Shown: positions 9,262 to 20,824 of the stretch, one piece after another
How the letters are laid out: each line of letters opens with the position of its first letter
Position numbering within the stretch: position 1 is the stretch's first letter
Assembly (NCBI GenBank): GCA_019633425.1
Contig: WSUB01000253.1
Location: 1 to 44,366, forward strand
DNA length: 44,366 nt
Direction of reading: 5' to 3'
From: Tulasnella sp. 424
Taxonomy: Eukaryota > Basidiomycota > Agaricomycetes > Cantharellales > Tulasnellaceae
Notes under the pieces: generated by a model
Databases searched by the model: none
Told to the model about the DNA's origin: nothing
What the model saw: only the letters and a program-made list of their open reading frames with translations
Position numbers and translations under genes: made by a program

Positions 9262-12200
9262 ATGGCTTCATCCCGAGATGCATGGGACATCACGGCAGAC
9301 GATGATGATGAGCTAGAAGATACGGTGCGTGGCCCACCTCCAGCCACATTTTAGAGACTAACCCCACCTCGACCCCTCGCGCTTCCTCCAGTATTACGAA
9401 ACGGCCAAAGAAACGATACTGTTCTGCATCGATGCATCGGAATCTATGCAGCAGAGATCTCCTTCAGCAAAGAAGAAGCGTGATCAACACAGCAGCCTCC
9501 ACGCGGCCCTGGAATGCGCGGCCGAACTTCAGAAGCGGCTCGTCCTATTCAATCCTAGCACCTCGGTCGGCATACTGCTTTATAACACTGTGCGTAACCT
9601 CCGAAATTGAGTGATTTGGTGTTTATAACGCGTTCTTTTCTACTCCAGGAAGACCGCGACGACGGGGAGGGAGGCGAAACGAACGTGAAGGAACACCACC
9701 AACTAATTCAGACAATCAAGCAAATAAACGCGCCGCAGATACAAGCTCTCCTATCCACGATTGCAAGTAAGTGATGAGTTCCGCGTTGTGGGCTTGCTTT
9801 AACGTCGCTGACGATCATTGAAGAGGCGGACGACGATCCTAACTATTTACGGACAAGATATGCGCCTGCAGACCGCCAAGTCAACATGGCCACGGTGTTC
9901 AGCTGCTGCACTGGGATATTTCGACATGGGTTGTGCTCTTAAATCTTTCCGCATAGAAAACGAGGACTGACTTTGCACATCCTCCAGAGCACCCAAGACT
10001 TCTGTCAAACGCGTTTTCCTCATTACTGATAACGACTCCCCTCCAAACAACCCGCATGACATTTCTGTGGCCTCGCGGACGTACTTGGTGAGCTAAAATC
10101 ACGTTTGATTGCTTTGGCCGATAACGTTGAACCTCAGTTTTCTTAGGACTTGACCGATTTTGGTGCAACAGTCGTCCCTTTCTTCATAAGCAATAAAGCG
10201 GAGCCATTCGACATCACCAAATTCTACTCGGTGCGATTAGGTTCCAATGTATAGTTTTCCGTTGAATTCCTCTTAAATCGTTCTTTCCTTGTCCAGCACG
10301 TCTTCACAGACCTTTATGAAGGAGGCACCATGGAACCGATCCCAGACCCCGTTACTGGATTCGATGAGCTGAAGGAGGAGATGCGCATCCGTGAGTCGGT
10401 GAAAAGAGCTCAATTCAGCATCCCGCTTCAGCTAGGAGAAGGATTGAGCATTGGGGTGAAGGGGTATGTGCTCTTGTCCTGCGCCTCCGAGCAAATCCTG
10501 AACCATGGGGTTCCTGGTGCTCGCCACGAGCAGATACAGCTTGGTCATGGAGATGCGGCGAGGAGTAACCAAGAAATTTGTTAACATGGGGCAGCGAATG
10601 GAGGACGTCATCCCCGTTACAGCCTTTGTTGACTCCGTAAGTATTTCCTGCGGCTGAAGTTTACCAAAACTCATTGGACTGTGTTTCGTTTCTCGTTTAT
10701 TAGGAGCAGCAGATAGAAATTGAAAAGGATCAACTCATGTTCGGCATGAGAACGTCCGCCCCTGTCGAGGAGGAGGAAGAAGCAGGGCCAGCCAAGACGA
10801 CATCTCATCGGCAGGTAAGATTGCAAGGATATGTCATACGTTTCGCCGCTCTCACCGTAGAAAAGCCGGCATTATTTACAGCCGAACAGATTAAGGAGTT
10901 CAAGACTCTTAGTGTTGAACCTGGTTCGTTTGCGCCTTCGGGTCTCATCGTGGTCCGCAAATAGATTGAGTCGGTTTCGACGGCTTCAGGTATCAAGATA
11001 CTTGGCTTCAAAGACAGAGATTCGCTTCGATTCCAGGATCAACTAAAGCACGCTTACTTTATCTATCCCGACGAATCGGTCTGTTGGATTTTCCCGAGGG
11101 CCTCAGACAACAAGGAGAAGTCTAACACGGGTTGGTGTAGGTCTACTCGGGTAGCACCCGTACATTTAATGCGTTGCTTAAAGCAACGATAAACCGAGAC
11201 AAGGTCGCTCTGGTCCGGTTTTTAGCAAGGCGAGCGTCGACTCCGGTTTTCGCTGTTTTGCTTCCGCAGGTAAGAATTCTCCGATATTAGGCTGGGCCAC
11301 GAACTGAATGGGATTCTGGCCCCTTGCGCTTTTCGGGGAATTAATTTCCATATCCGCACCGAACGATGCGTCCCTATCTTTCGTAGGCAGAGAAGGTGAC
11401 AGAACAAGGGCAACAGGTTCCACCTGGCTTCCATGTGATCACTCTTCCTTTCGCCGATGACATTCGAGCGCCGGAGCTGGGGGAACTAAGAGGAGGTAAG
11501 GCAAATTACCGCCACACAAGTGGTATATGAGCGCCATTAATCGAACAGGATTGAATTCTTGTCCTCTCGTTCTCAGCCGCCGAAGAACAAACGGATATTG
11601 CATGTAAAATAATCGAGAAGCTAACGCTCAAAGGGCAAGGCTATTTTCCAGACACTTATCTCAATCCAGGTTCGTGTGGGCAAAATCTTCGGCTTGTCAC
11701 TCGTACTGCCCGCCTGTGATCAAGAAACAGGCGACCCCGATCCTGACACTAGCTTCTCTTCCTCTTCCCATCCATCAACCCTGCACGCTTATCCGGGCCC
11801 TCCTGTCTGCACCATCGGTCGCGTGTTTGCGGCATTATTGAAACGGCGCTATTCCGGGTTCTGGTTCTCGAACTTGCATAGGTCTCGGTCTTCATTACGG
11901 TCAATTGCAAGCAACGGCGTTCAACGAGGCGTTTGACCCGGAAGAGTATGTGGATACGACGGTGCCAAATTACGAAATGATTCACAAGAGGGCTGGGGAG
12001 CCGATGAAGGAGTGGAAGGAACTCTTGGAAGAAGACCCAGAAGCGAATATTATCGTCGTGCCTGTGAAGAAAAGTGCAACCACTGGAACGAAGAGGAAGG
12101 CTGTGAGCCAGCTGCTTCTTCGACTGTGGCTCTCGGTACAGGCGAACTCACCCCCGCTGTTCCGTTCTTGTAGGATGACTCCGGGGCGCTTGACGAAATG

Positions 12201-12414
12201 CACGTCCGCGATTTTTATAACGACGGTCGCATAAACAAGGTGAGATTTACTGCATCTCTACCTCGAGCAACGGAGAAGCAGCTGAGATGACTCTCTTCCG
12301 CAGTTGACGGTTGCCCAGCTCAAAGCTTTCCTGAAGTCCAAGGCGTTATCTGTGGCTGGGAACAAGCCAGACCTCCTCGAGCGCGCAGAGAATTGGTTAG
12401 CTAGTCATGGGTAG
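9262..12414 (+). CDS. ku70: Ku70, DNA end-binding subunit of the NHEJ Ku heterodimer
   Basis: Sixteen exons sum to 1977 bases (658 residues): 9262-9324, 9392-9589, 9649-9766, 9824-9929, 9988-10087, 10147-10230, 10297-10463, 10534-10636, 10704-10923, 10990-11078, 11141-11269, 11387-11495, 11577-11669, 11882-12102, 12174-12239 and 12304-12414. The N-terminal vWA-like domain has ILFCIDASESM and KRVFLITDND. The Ku core shows YSLVMEMRRGVTKKF, IKILGFKD, HAYFIYPDE and PPGFHVITLPFADDIR. The last exon is a SAP domain (LTVAQLKAFLKSKALSVAG, then DLLERAENWL). Ku70 pairs with Ku80, encircles broken DNA ends and recruits ligase IV. Two uncertainties: a GTAAGA inside exon 9 at 10815 is read through because the frame stays open and matches the family, and the 212-nt intron 11670-11881 is unusually long for this gene. 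Confidence 0.95.
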
Positions 12415-12630
12415 CGTGTCTTGTTCCTCAGTAGTTGTTCAAAGATCGACTGTCGTGCCTAGCAGAGCACCATCTAATGTTGTGCCCGATTGGTCGGACA
12501 AGTGGCTGACAAATATTATTATCTGATAAAAACCGTGTGCCACTCTGGCGCAATTCCGAAGCGCACTCACCCGAGTTTTCCGATTACCTCCTTAGTTGCA
12601 TTCACCACATCCCGAAAATTGTACTCAGTA

Positions 12631-13550
12631 ATGGCCACCTCGAACTATCATGAAGTATCGTCTGTCGAAGAGTTCAAGTCTTTAATGGAGAAGGATCTAG
12701 AAAGGACGTCGTTGCTCAGCTTCTGGGCACCATGGGCCGAACCCTGCAAACAGATGAACGAAGTGGTGAAGGAGCTTTCAAAGAAGAATGAGAGCGTCTT
12801 GGTGCTTTCAGTGAGTCGCCAGTTTCGGATCGAGCTAATCGATGAAACCTGACGATTGGGTCAGATCGAAGCCGAAATCCTGTCTGACATAGCAGAGTCG
12901 TTCGATGTCGAGGCAGTTCCGACCTTTGTCCTGCTTAGAGTGCGTTCTTCATACACCTCTACGGCTATTTCCGTCTCATACCTCGTGAAAAGGGACACAC
13001 GCTGCTCAAACGACTCACAGGCGCCGATGCCAGCGGCCTGAAGACTGCGGTTGAGCAATATGCCCGCACAACGCCACCGGCTCTCAGCAAGACCGAACAA
13101 GCTCCGGCTGCACCGCCTGCAGATGTAGGCGGAGCTGCTGCAGTTCCGGGTGCTGTCGAGGAGAAGAAGGAAACGGAGGAGGAGCTGAACGCGCGAATGA
13201 AGGAGCTGATGAATAAGAGCCCAGTCGTAGTGTTCATGAAAGGAGTTCCGGATGCTCCTCGTTGCGGATTCTCTCGCCAGACTGTTGGTATCCTACGGGA
13301 ACAGGGAGTGGAATTCACGTCATTTGACATTCTGACGGATGAGGCGGTTCGCCAAGGTCGGTCGTTGGGGTTCGGGACTGCTCTGAACACATTCTGACGC
13401 TCTCCATGGTGACGTGCAGGGATGAAGAAGTTGAACGACTGGCCGACGTTCCCTCAGATCATCGTCAAAGGGGAGCTGTTCGGTGGATTGGATATTCTGA
13501 AAGAGAGCATCGAGACTGGGGAATTTGAGGGGGTCAAGGCCGACTTGTAG
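12631..13550 (+). CDS. grx4: Monothiol glutaredoxin Grx3/Grx4 (PICOT) with N-terminal thioredoxin domain
   Basis: Exons 12631-12810, 12865-12939, 12993-13356 and 13420-13550 give 249 residues. The thioredoxin-like domain (residues 1-105) has [14 protein letters not shown], where the usual CxxC is reduced to a single cysteine, and [13 protein letters not shown]-rich linker follows. The glutaredoxin domain from about 140 has [20 protein letters not shown] with the CGFS active site, [16 protein letters not shown] and GLDILKE. CGFS glutaredoxins bind a bridging [2Fe-2S] cluster with glutathione and, in fungi, control cytosolic iron trafficking and iron-responsive transcription factors. It lies 216 bases downstream of KU70 on the same strand. 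Confidence 0.94.
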
Positions 13551-14474
13551 ATGGGATGTCGTAAACAGCTACAACTATAGAACGTTCGGGTGCTGAGTGT
13601 GAGAGAGAGCGTGGCCCCGCCTTGTCTGGGGTGAGCAGCGTGTTGTTGCGTCAGTGGATTCGAGCCTATCGGAGGGGCGAAAGAGGCGGAGCTGTTGCTC
13701 GTTGCACGTGAGGTCCTGAGAGCTCATCGAATTTTAGGCTGGACCGCATCGCCTGCTGCCATCCATCTTCCCCCCATCTCCCCCTCACCCCCAACCACCA
13801 CTCCTCGCTGCGTACGGTCGACCCACCCTCGCTGAGGTCGACATTTCCCTGGTACTCAAAAGCACTTGCCCACGATTCCGGCAGACAAAACAGTTGACGA
13901 TTTCCGTCTGAGATTCCTCGAGTCAGTCCATGTCTGGCTCCTGTAGCAGCGCCGGGACCTGTTGGACTAACTTTGGCTCTCTTGTGGTTTCTTGGCATCT
14001 AGGTGGACATCCTCCGTTCGAGGTGAGCCGTGTTGTCGTCCTCACACCACACCGTTGCTAACCCAACCTCGTAGGCGAACCGCCCTAAGTTCCGTTAACC
14101 GCAACCAGCACAGCACACTCTTCAACAATAACTAAAGTCGATATCCTCGACGTCGCGTCTCTCAAAACCCCAGCTCCAACTCCCTTTATCCTTGTCCTCG
14201 CTTAAGGGCGCGAGGACCCCGCCGCTGCTGAAAGTCGTCCCTTCTTACCGTTCGTGCCGCTCCTCCGGGGCGGTCTTCGTTCGGTAGTCGGGAGCAATCC
14301 AAGAGCCAAAAAGGATCCTTGTCGGTCGTCCGAACAAGTCAAACAGCGTATCTTAATCGGCGTCAACAGCCGGCCAATCTCTCTAGCCAACTGGCAGACA
14401 TCCCTCATCGCAGACTTTCGGCTTCACTAGACGAAGTCGAATCTAACTCTTCCACCAAAAACCAGTCTTCTGAA
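13551..14474 (+). promoter_or_regulatory. Long promoter/leader region of the ODC gene with a 5' leader intron
   Basis: The 924 bases between GRX and ODC hold no gene. A good intron (GTGAGC at 14023, CTAAC branch, TCGTAG ending 14074; 52 nt) lies about 400 bases before the ODC start, which fits a spliced 5' leader. The frame upstream of ODC ATG 14475 is open to 14319 but has no earlier ATG, so 14475 is the start. Confidence 0.55.
13930..14098 (+). CDS. Possible upstream ORF in the ODC leader, spliced
   Basis: ATG 13930 opens 31 codons to the leader intron donor (13930-14022). Joined in phase 0 to 14075-14098 it gives 7 more codons and stop TAA, 38 residues in all. The peptide has no known domain. 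ODC leaders in animals and fungi often carry regulatory uORFs. Whether transcription starts before 13930 is not visible, so this is a candidate only. Confidence 0.3.
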
Positions 14475-16196
14475 ATGGCTGCTCAAATCCAGTTCATCCC
14501 GGCTCAGCCCACTCTCTCGTCCAACAGCGATTTCGTTTGTGCCAACGAGGAGTTCACTACAACCGCCAGAGCCCTGCTCTCGGTCTCAGTCTCACCCTCC
14601 AACAAATTCTTCCACTGCCCTCCGGCTCCCATTCTCACCCCAGTATCATCCGAGTCGAGCTCGGTCATCGATGAAGCAGAAGACGACGATGCCATCTTCG
14701 CTGATTTGCCGCCAGTCTTCCAAGGATATCCCGCGGAACATATCCGCAACGGCATCGCACGTGCTTGGGCATCTGCCGACGCGCATCAAGCCGATGCTGA
14801 AAGGGCGTTCATGGTTGCAGACCTGAGCGAGGTCTTGAGGCAGTTCGAAAGATGGCAGCAGTGCTTGCCTGGCATCGAGCCTTTCTATGGTGCGTGAAAT
14901 CGGTTTCTTCCCAGGACGCCTACCATATGAGGCTAATTGACTTATTCTCATAGCCATCAAGTGCAATCCTGAACCTCTGGTCATCAGACTGTTGGCTGCT
15001 CTCGGGACCGGCTTCGACTGCGCCTCGCATGGGGAGATCCAGTCAGTCCTCGAAGTTGGGAACGTCGACCCTTCCCGCATCATCTTCGCCAACCCATGCA
15101 AGGCCATATCCTTCATCCGCCATTCCGCACGCGCCGGAGTTCACAAGATGACATTCGACAATATGGACGAACTCCACAAAATTGCGCGTGGGCACCCCGG
15201 TGCCGAGCTTGTCATTCGCATCCTGACCGACGACTCGAAGAGTTTGTGCCGTCTTGGACTCAAGTTTGGGGCTCCGCTGGTGACAGTTCCACCCCTCCTC
15301 GCCAAGGCTAAAGAGTTGGGCCTGAATGTTATTGGCGTGAGCTTCCATGTCGGCAGCGGGTGTTACGATTCCAACGCCTTTGCTGACGCTGTCATGCGCG
15401 CCCGTATGGCGTTTGACATGGGAAAGGAGGCTGGTTACGACTTCAATTTCCTGGACGTCGGAGGAGGGTTCGAGGATGCGAACTTTGAGTGTACCGCCGC
15501 GGTCCTCTCTGTTGCGCTTGAAAAATACTTCCCAAACCGGGAAAACCTCAAGATCATCGCGGAGCCAGGAAGGTTCTTCGTGTCCACGGCGTTTACGTTG
15601 GCGACCAACATCATTGCACGGAGAGCCGCCCCTGGTGAGGACAGGTGCGCCGCTGTGACGTCTCCAGACGAGGGGGAGAAGGAGCAGCAACCGAAAGTGA
15701 TGTGTGAGTGGCGTTCCTTTAATTATATTGGCGTCGGACCGGAGCTCGGTAGCTTACTCTAATTGGTGCCGTTTCCCTAGATTACATCAACGACGGCGTA
15801 TACGGCTCGTTCAATTGCATCATGTTCGACCACCAAGTCCTGCACCCTTATGTCCTAACCAACGGACGATCGTTCGCGCCCGTCGTGCCGCCCAAGGAGA
15901 AGACTGTTGCTGGGGTGGTCCTCGAATCCAGCAGCGTCTGGGGCCCGACCTGCGACTCCATCGACTGCGTGTCCCCCATCACCCAGCTCCCTTCCAACCT
16001 CCAAGTCGACGACTGGCTCGGATGGGAGAATATGGGCGCCTACACGATCTGTGCCGCGAGCCAGTTCAACGGGTTCGAGACCGTCCAGGTTGTTTACACG
16101 TCCGGCGTCGGAGAGGATTCGGTGAAAGTCCGGAAGGCCTTGCGTCGGTTGGCCGCCGCCACTGGGACTGGGGTGCCTGCGGAGGATGATTTTTGA
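14475..16196 (+). CDS. spe1: Ornithine decarboxylase (first step of polyamine synthesis)
   Basis: Exons 14475-14889, 14954-15703 and 15781-16196 sum to 1581 bases (526 residues). It is a fold-III PLP enzyme converting ornithine to putrescine in the cytosol. The PLP lysine is K141 in FYAIKCNPEP. The phosphate- and substrate-binding parts include GVSFHVGSGC, FLDVGGGFE and EPGRFFV, and the catalytic cysteine is about C446 in WGPTCDSIDC. The protein is longer than animal ODC because of an N-terminal extension of about 90 residues (S/T-rich, then acidic DEAEDDDAIF) and an insert before MYYINDGVYGSF. The enzyme works as a dimer and is controlled in most eukaryotes by antizyme and polyamines; the long leader with possible uORF fits such control but does not prove it. 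Confidence 0.95.
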
Positions 16197-16607
16197 TGCG
16201 CCCAACAGAGACATGTGGGCCCTGGTCCCTCATCCTTTGACATCCCTCGCCAAGAAGTTTCTTTTAGACAAGTGTGTTAGATGCTATCGGTTCCAGTTAC
16301 CTTTTTTTTTTTGATTGCCTCATCCTAATTAGCTCAGCTTATTTCGAAATACTTTTTTGTCATTATCGCTACTTCGTCGTCTTCTGTTCCTCGATGGATT
16401 AGAATTTCGCTTAACTGCTTTTAGAGTGCGAATGGGTTTTGCGTCTTTTCTCCATGCTGCCTCGATCAACGGGCATTGGAAACATCCGACCGCAAAGCAT
16501 GGTGCTCAGCTCGATTCGGGCATGATCCAATTCAATTTCATTTGGTATGACACAAAAAAAGCGTCTTCTAGACTTCCAAGGTATCGGCCTTTCTTTCCCG
16601 ATATGCC
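16197..16607. other. 3'-3' intergenic between ODC and the SDR gene
   Basis: Both neighbours end here. The stretch holds a T-run near 16302 and A-runs near 16552, plausible 3' end elements. No gene is seen. Confidence 0.6.
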
Positions 16608-19600
16608 TCACCAGCAAGTGTAGCCTCTGAAAAGGGATAGGTCAGCGGAAGGATCTCGACGATGCGAACGATAGGGCGATCCCCGAAAAAAAGGCTCGAC
16701 GCTCAACCCATCACAAATCAACTATATCATGGATAAAAAGACGGAAGTTGTCTCGTGGGACCTGCACTCACCCATCTACGAGGATATCCGAGCCAGTTGT
16801 GAACGTGCTTGCGTCCCTAATGATGCGCAAGACAGAAGTGATCGTCAGTCAGATGAGAGGCACAAAAGAAGGGAATGCACAGCCCAAGTCTGGTGATTTC
16901 GTTAACCCTTCCTCCCCTCTCCGTCCTCAAGGGCAAATTTACGAAATCGTAATTGCAAGGGGAGGGGAAGGGGTGAAGATGCGGGCGAGAGACAGAAGGA
17001 CACGCAAGGGCCCGGAGCGCGTGGCGAAGGGTCGATCAGGAAGGCCCGCCACAAAGCGTGGTCGAAGGTCGAACCCCGATTTCAGGACGAGCGAAGCGAA
17101 ACGCAAGAGCAACGTGGGTCGAGGGGCGATAAAAAGCCGATTTGTGGGTTGGGGGAGTGTTGAGTCGGACAACCGGTCGTTCGGGATATGGGTCCCGAGT
17201 GGGCGGTGCATCGTACCAAGGGAGGGCCGGGAATGGGGATAAGGATGACCAAGGATACTCACGAAGCGAGATAGAGGGCGACTCCATTGAGTTCTTCCAT
17301 TTGACCTAATCTCCCTTGAGGTGTTTTCTCTCGCCTGAGGGCGTTCGTCGTTTGATGAATGTGGAAGAAACAGAAACAAGAGTGCGGTCAGTCCGGCATT
17401 CCATTCCGAAAGAAGGGAATGGGCAAGGGTCGAAAAAAGCCATGCAATGACGACGGGAAGGCGAATCCCCGGAGAATATCGAACCCAGCGAGGAACAGAT
17501 ACATCGAACGCCAAACGAAGCCAATCAAGTCGAAGACACTAGGCTTCATTCAAATCACTGAAGGGTCGAGAAAGGCGGGAGGTGAGGGAAAAGATGGGCC
17601 ACAACTTTCTGGGTTTAGCTTTGCCTACGGGCCGCCGCCAGCCAGTCAGCCAGCCCGCCATCGACCCAAGACATGCATGACCTGGCCCCATCGCGTCACG
17701 CAGGACTAGAAATGAAATGACAACGGCCCGGACAAGCGAAGTTTCATAGATGGAATCCATCACGAGCGGGCTGAAGTTCTTTGGTTGCGGAGCATGGAAG
17801 CAAAAGGGCGACGCAAAAACGGGAATGACACTTACCACTGAGCCTTCATCGCAGGGTCGAACTGTAACGCGCGCGTGCATGCGTGGTCCAGGGATTAGGA
17901 GGAATTGGACAAGAGAGTTGCCGTCGGGAACGGGTTTCGAAATTTCGACACCGTCACAGTCGCCCAAAGAGAAACAGAAAATGGCAAGATAATTGAGAGA
18001 AGAGAGTGGAGTGGGATTGGGGGTCCCGAGGTCGAGGAATGAAGAGCGACGTCGACCGAGGAGAGGCGAGAAAACGATTAGGCAGTGGACGGAACGAATC
18101 CGAAGGGAAGAAGAAAGCCGAGGGATTGCGTGGGCGAAGCGATGGACAGGTATTGGAGGTTCAGTCGGACGATCGAAGGAAGAAGTTGAGGGAATTTCGT
18201 CCATGGGTTCCGAGCGATTGGTCGCGGGCCAGTCAGAGAAAACACGGCAGTGAAAGAGAGGATTTTGTTGTGGTCAGTAAAGTTCAGGATCCGGTTAACA
18301 AAAGAATGAACAGGATAAAGAAAGACGGTCCTCGTTCATCGGAGAGTGGGTTAAGCCGTGGTGCCGAAGGCTTGTTTGCTTGTACAGTAAGACGGCCTCC
18401 TTTCTAGGGAAGTGGGAAGGGAAAAAAACCCAAGCAAAGCCTCGGGAGGGCTAAAGGGATTTATTCCCTAACCTAGCTACTTCCACCCAGAAGGGAGGAA
18501 GGCCGGGGAAGTGGCTTTTGGGTGTGTAAAGTGCTTGGATAAAGGAATGACGCCGGCGTATGCGAGTGGAATATAGAAGCGATTACTTTGGACTCACCTT
18601 CTTGTTCAAGTCCGTATCCCTGCGAGAACGCGAACATAACGCGCCCGATTCGGATAAATGGTAGAATGTGAACGAAGGTGCAGATCCAGAGAGAGGGAAA
18701 TAAAGAAAGACACATTCATTATCGGGCGAAGATTGACGGGAAACGGGTTTGTTGTTGGAGGGTCGTTCCGTTTAGATACGCGCGGAAACGTAGGATTGCA
18801 TGTGAGCATGTCTCTCTGTCCCGCTCGCTCCGGGGACTTCCGTCTTACACGGAAATAGTACGTACATATATCCTGGGCTAATCGTATTGACACGGATTCG
18901 GTGTTGTGCCCATTCGGTAGCCAAGCTCTTGCAGAGTTGGATGACCGCCTGGAAAAACAGACAGAGAAAATACGGTTTAGTGTGGCTTGTGTTTTTGATA
19001 GATGGTTCCCCGAGAGATCTCGGGTCGGAGAAACCAAAGTAGTAAGACGCACTGCTTTGCCTGGATAGGTGTACGTCGGAGACAAAAACGTGATGAGGGT
19101 GAAACAAAAGAAATTGAATTAGTTCCACTAGCTGCGGATCGTAATTCGGAGTGTGGACGAGAGACAAAGATAATACGTACTCGCGTTGTACGCGCATTGA
19201 GGTTGAGGGTAGTTGACTGAAACAATAAATTGAATTCCAGGCCGTCGAGAAACCGTCCACACTCGAGGTTAATCTATAACGAACGCTCGGGGAGAGACAT
19301 GGTTTTTACTAACCGATGTGTCCTACGGGCCAGAGACAGAGTAAGCATGGCAAAGCGTGCAGTGCACCGATTTCGCCGAGATTGAAGGTGAGTGAACGAG
19401 GGATGAACTGATCTAGCCGGAGATCAGGTAATAACACGTACCTGACATTGACGCAATGGCGATGATGGATCCGCCTTTACCTTGAGCAATCATCTGTTTG
19501 CCAGCCTGTTTCAAGGAAAAGGGGCCCAAAGTTGGTGCAATCGTTCCTCGAGCGGATTTGTGTGTAATTTCTGGAATGACAAACGTACCGCTCGAGCGCC

Positions 19601-20824
19601 ATAATACACTCCATTGAGGTTTATTTCCATAACCTGTGTATACGGAAAAAGAATGTGTGGGTGGGCGGCGCTGTTAGGCGACAAGCGGCTAGTGGATGGG
19701 TGGATGCGGTCAAGTGTACGTACTCGGACAAACTCTGGTCCCGGTGAGCGTCATCGTTAGCCGCTGTGCTTAGTGGCGATGACAAAGAAAACTTACTGTC
19801 GATTGGGTAGTCTAGAATACGCGGAAACGGAAGAGGAAAATTTGTTCAAACATGGAAAGTATCGATGAATCCATGGACAAGATAGCACACTCACCCTCGG
19901 CTGGGATGTTATCCACAACCCCAGCGGCGCACAGCATAACATCTATGGATCCATACGCTTGTGCAATGGAGTTGACCGCTTGTTCAACGGCATCATAGTC
20001 TCGGACGTCCTAAGGGCGTTTGTCAGAGGCGCCGTAAGCCCATCTAAAATAGAAACGACGACACGTTTTTGAAAAGATAGAAAAACTCACCACTTTGTAG
20101 AAAGAAGCCTGAACGCCAAACTCGTTCTTGAGCGAGTTGATCGACTCTTCGGCGACGTCGACGAGAACGTCGAGGATTCCAACGGCTTTGGCGCCGGCTT
20201 GACAAAAACCTCGGATCATTTCGTAGCCCAACCCACGTGCGCCTGCAACATAGCAAAGCGTATATCAGTCATCAAGCTCGGCGCACATATGCATGTGAAG
20301 ATGATGTTCCGAGACATGGAGAGAGAAGGTTTTTTTTGTTCAGGACCGAAGAAGACAACAAGGGGTTCGAGGGGGGAAAAAGTCTGGGGTAAAGAGACGT
20401 TTGCTCAAAGTGTAACAAGAACAAAGTTGAGGGTTTTCAGGTTAGGCTCAAATGAAAATGAGGAATGTTTTAGGATGTTCGGACCGGTGCTCGCAAGGGT
20501 TTTTTTGAGTGCGAGGGGAAGGGATGACTTGCCTCCGGTGGCGGCGACGACTTTTCTGTTAGAATTAGACTGTCGGTTAGCATATCACGTTTTTACGTAC
20601 GTACGGCGCCCCCGTTCGCGCGATTTCCCCAAATGAAAAAAAAAGAGAGTTTGCCGCAAGCTTTGCAAGCTAGTTGCGTGCTTTTGCGAGGGCTCCTCGG
20701 GGATTGCCCGGACCCGAAGAACGACTCGGAGATTCTCTTCCCTGTGGATGGTATAGACTACGCACCCTTTCATGGAAAACCTATCAAGGATGTTGGCTGA
20801 GGCGTTTTCGGGATCTTGTGACAT
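16608..20824 (-). CDS. Short-chain dehydrogenase/reductase (polyol/sorbose reductase-like) in 17 exons with micro-exons
   Basis: Exons on the minus strand: 20824-20766, 20555-20533, 20242-20091, 20009-19895, 19811-19797, 19734-19724, 19633-19589, 19505-19442, 19322-19314, 19216-19181, 19060-19053, 18948-18866, 18619-18598, 17861-17836, 17334-17263, 16816-16772 and 16626-16608. They sum to 804 bases, 267 residues, the normal size of a classical SDR. The cofactor motif TGGARGLG is at residues 26-33. Catalytic Ser161 is in ASMSG, and Tyr174 and Lys178 are in YNASK. RVNTISPGYM, GRLGQMEELNG and SDILVDGGYTCW end the protein. The closest families are fungal D-arabinitol 2-dehydrogenases, mannitol dehydrogenases and sorbose reductases, so a cytosolic NAD(P)-dependent polyol/ketose reductase is likely; substrate is unknown. 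The usual NNAG motif reads CAAG. Intron 2 appears to use a GC donor (GCAAGT). Several introns are 200-740 nt, far longer than elsewhere in the window. Confidence 0.88.

Noticed and set aside
10815..10889. 75-nt intron in KU70 exon 9 starting GTAAGA
   Set aside because: Frame is open through it and the encoded FTAEQIKEF stretch fits the Ku70 core; splicing would remove part of this. Kept as unspliced, with stated doubt.
13666..13998. 110-codon minus-strand frame upstream of ODC
   Set aside because: Antisense to the ODC leader with no features; likely chance.
16939..18204. Two minus-strand frames of 191 and 221 codons
   Set aside because: They lie across the long introns of the SDR gene and contain its exons 14 and 15 only by overlap; no domain of their own.
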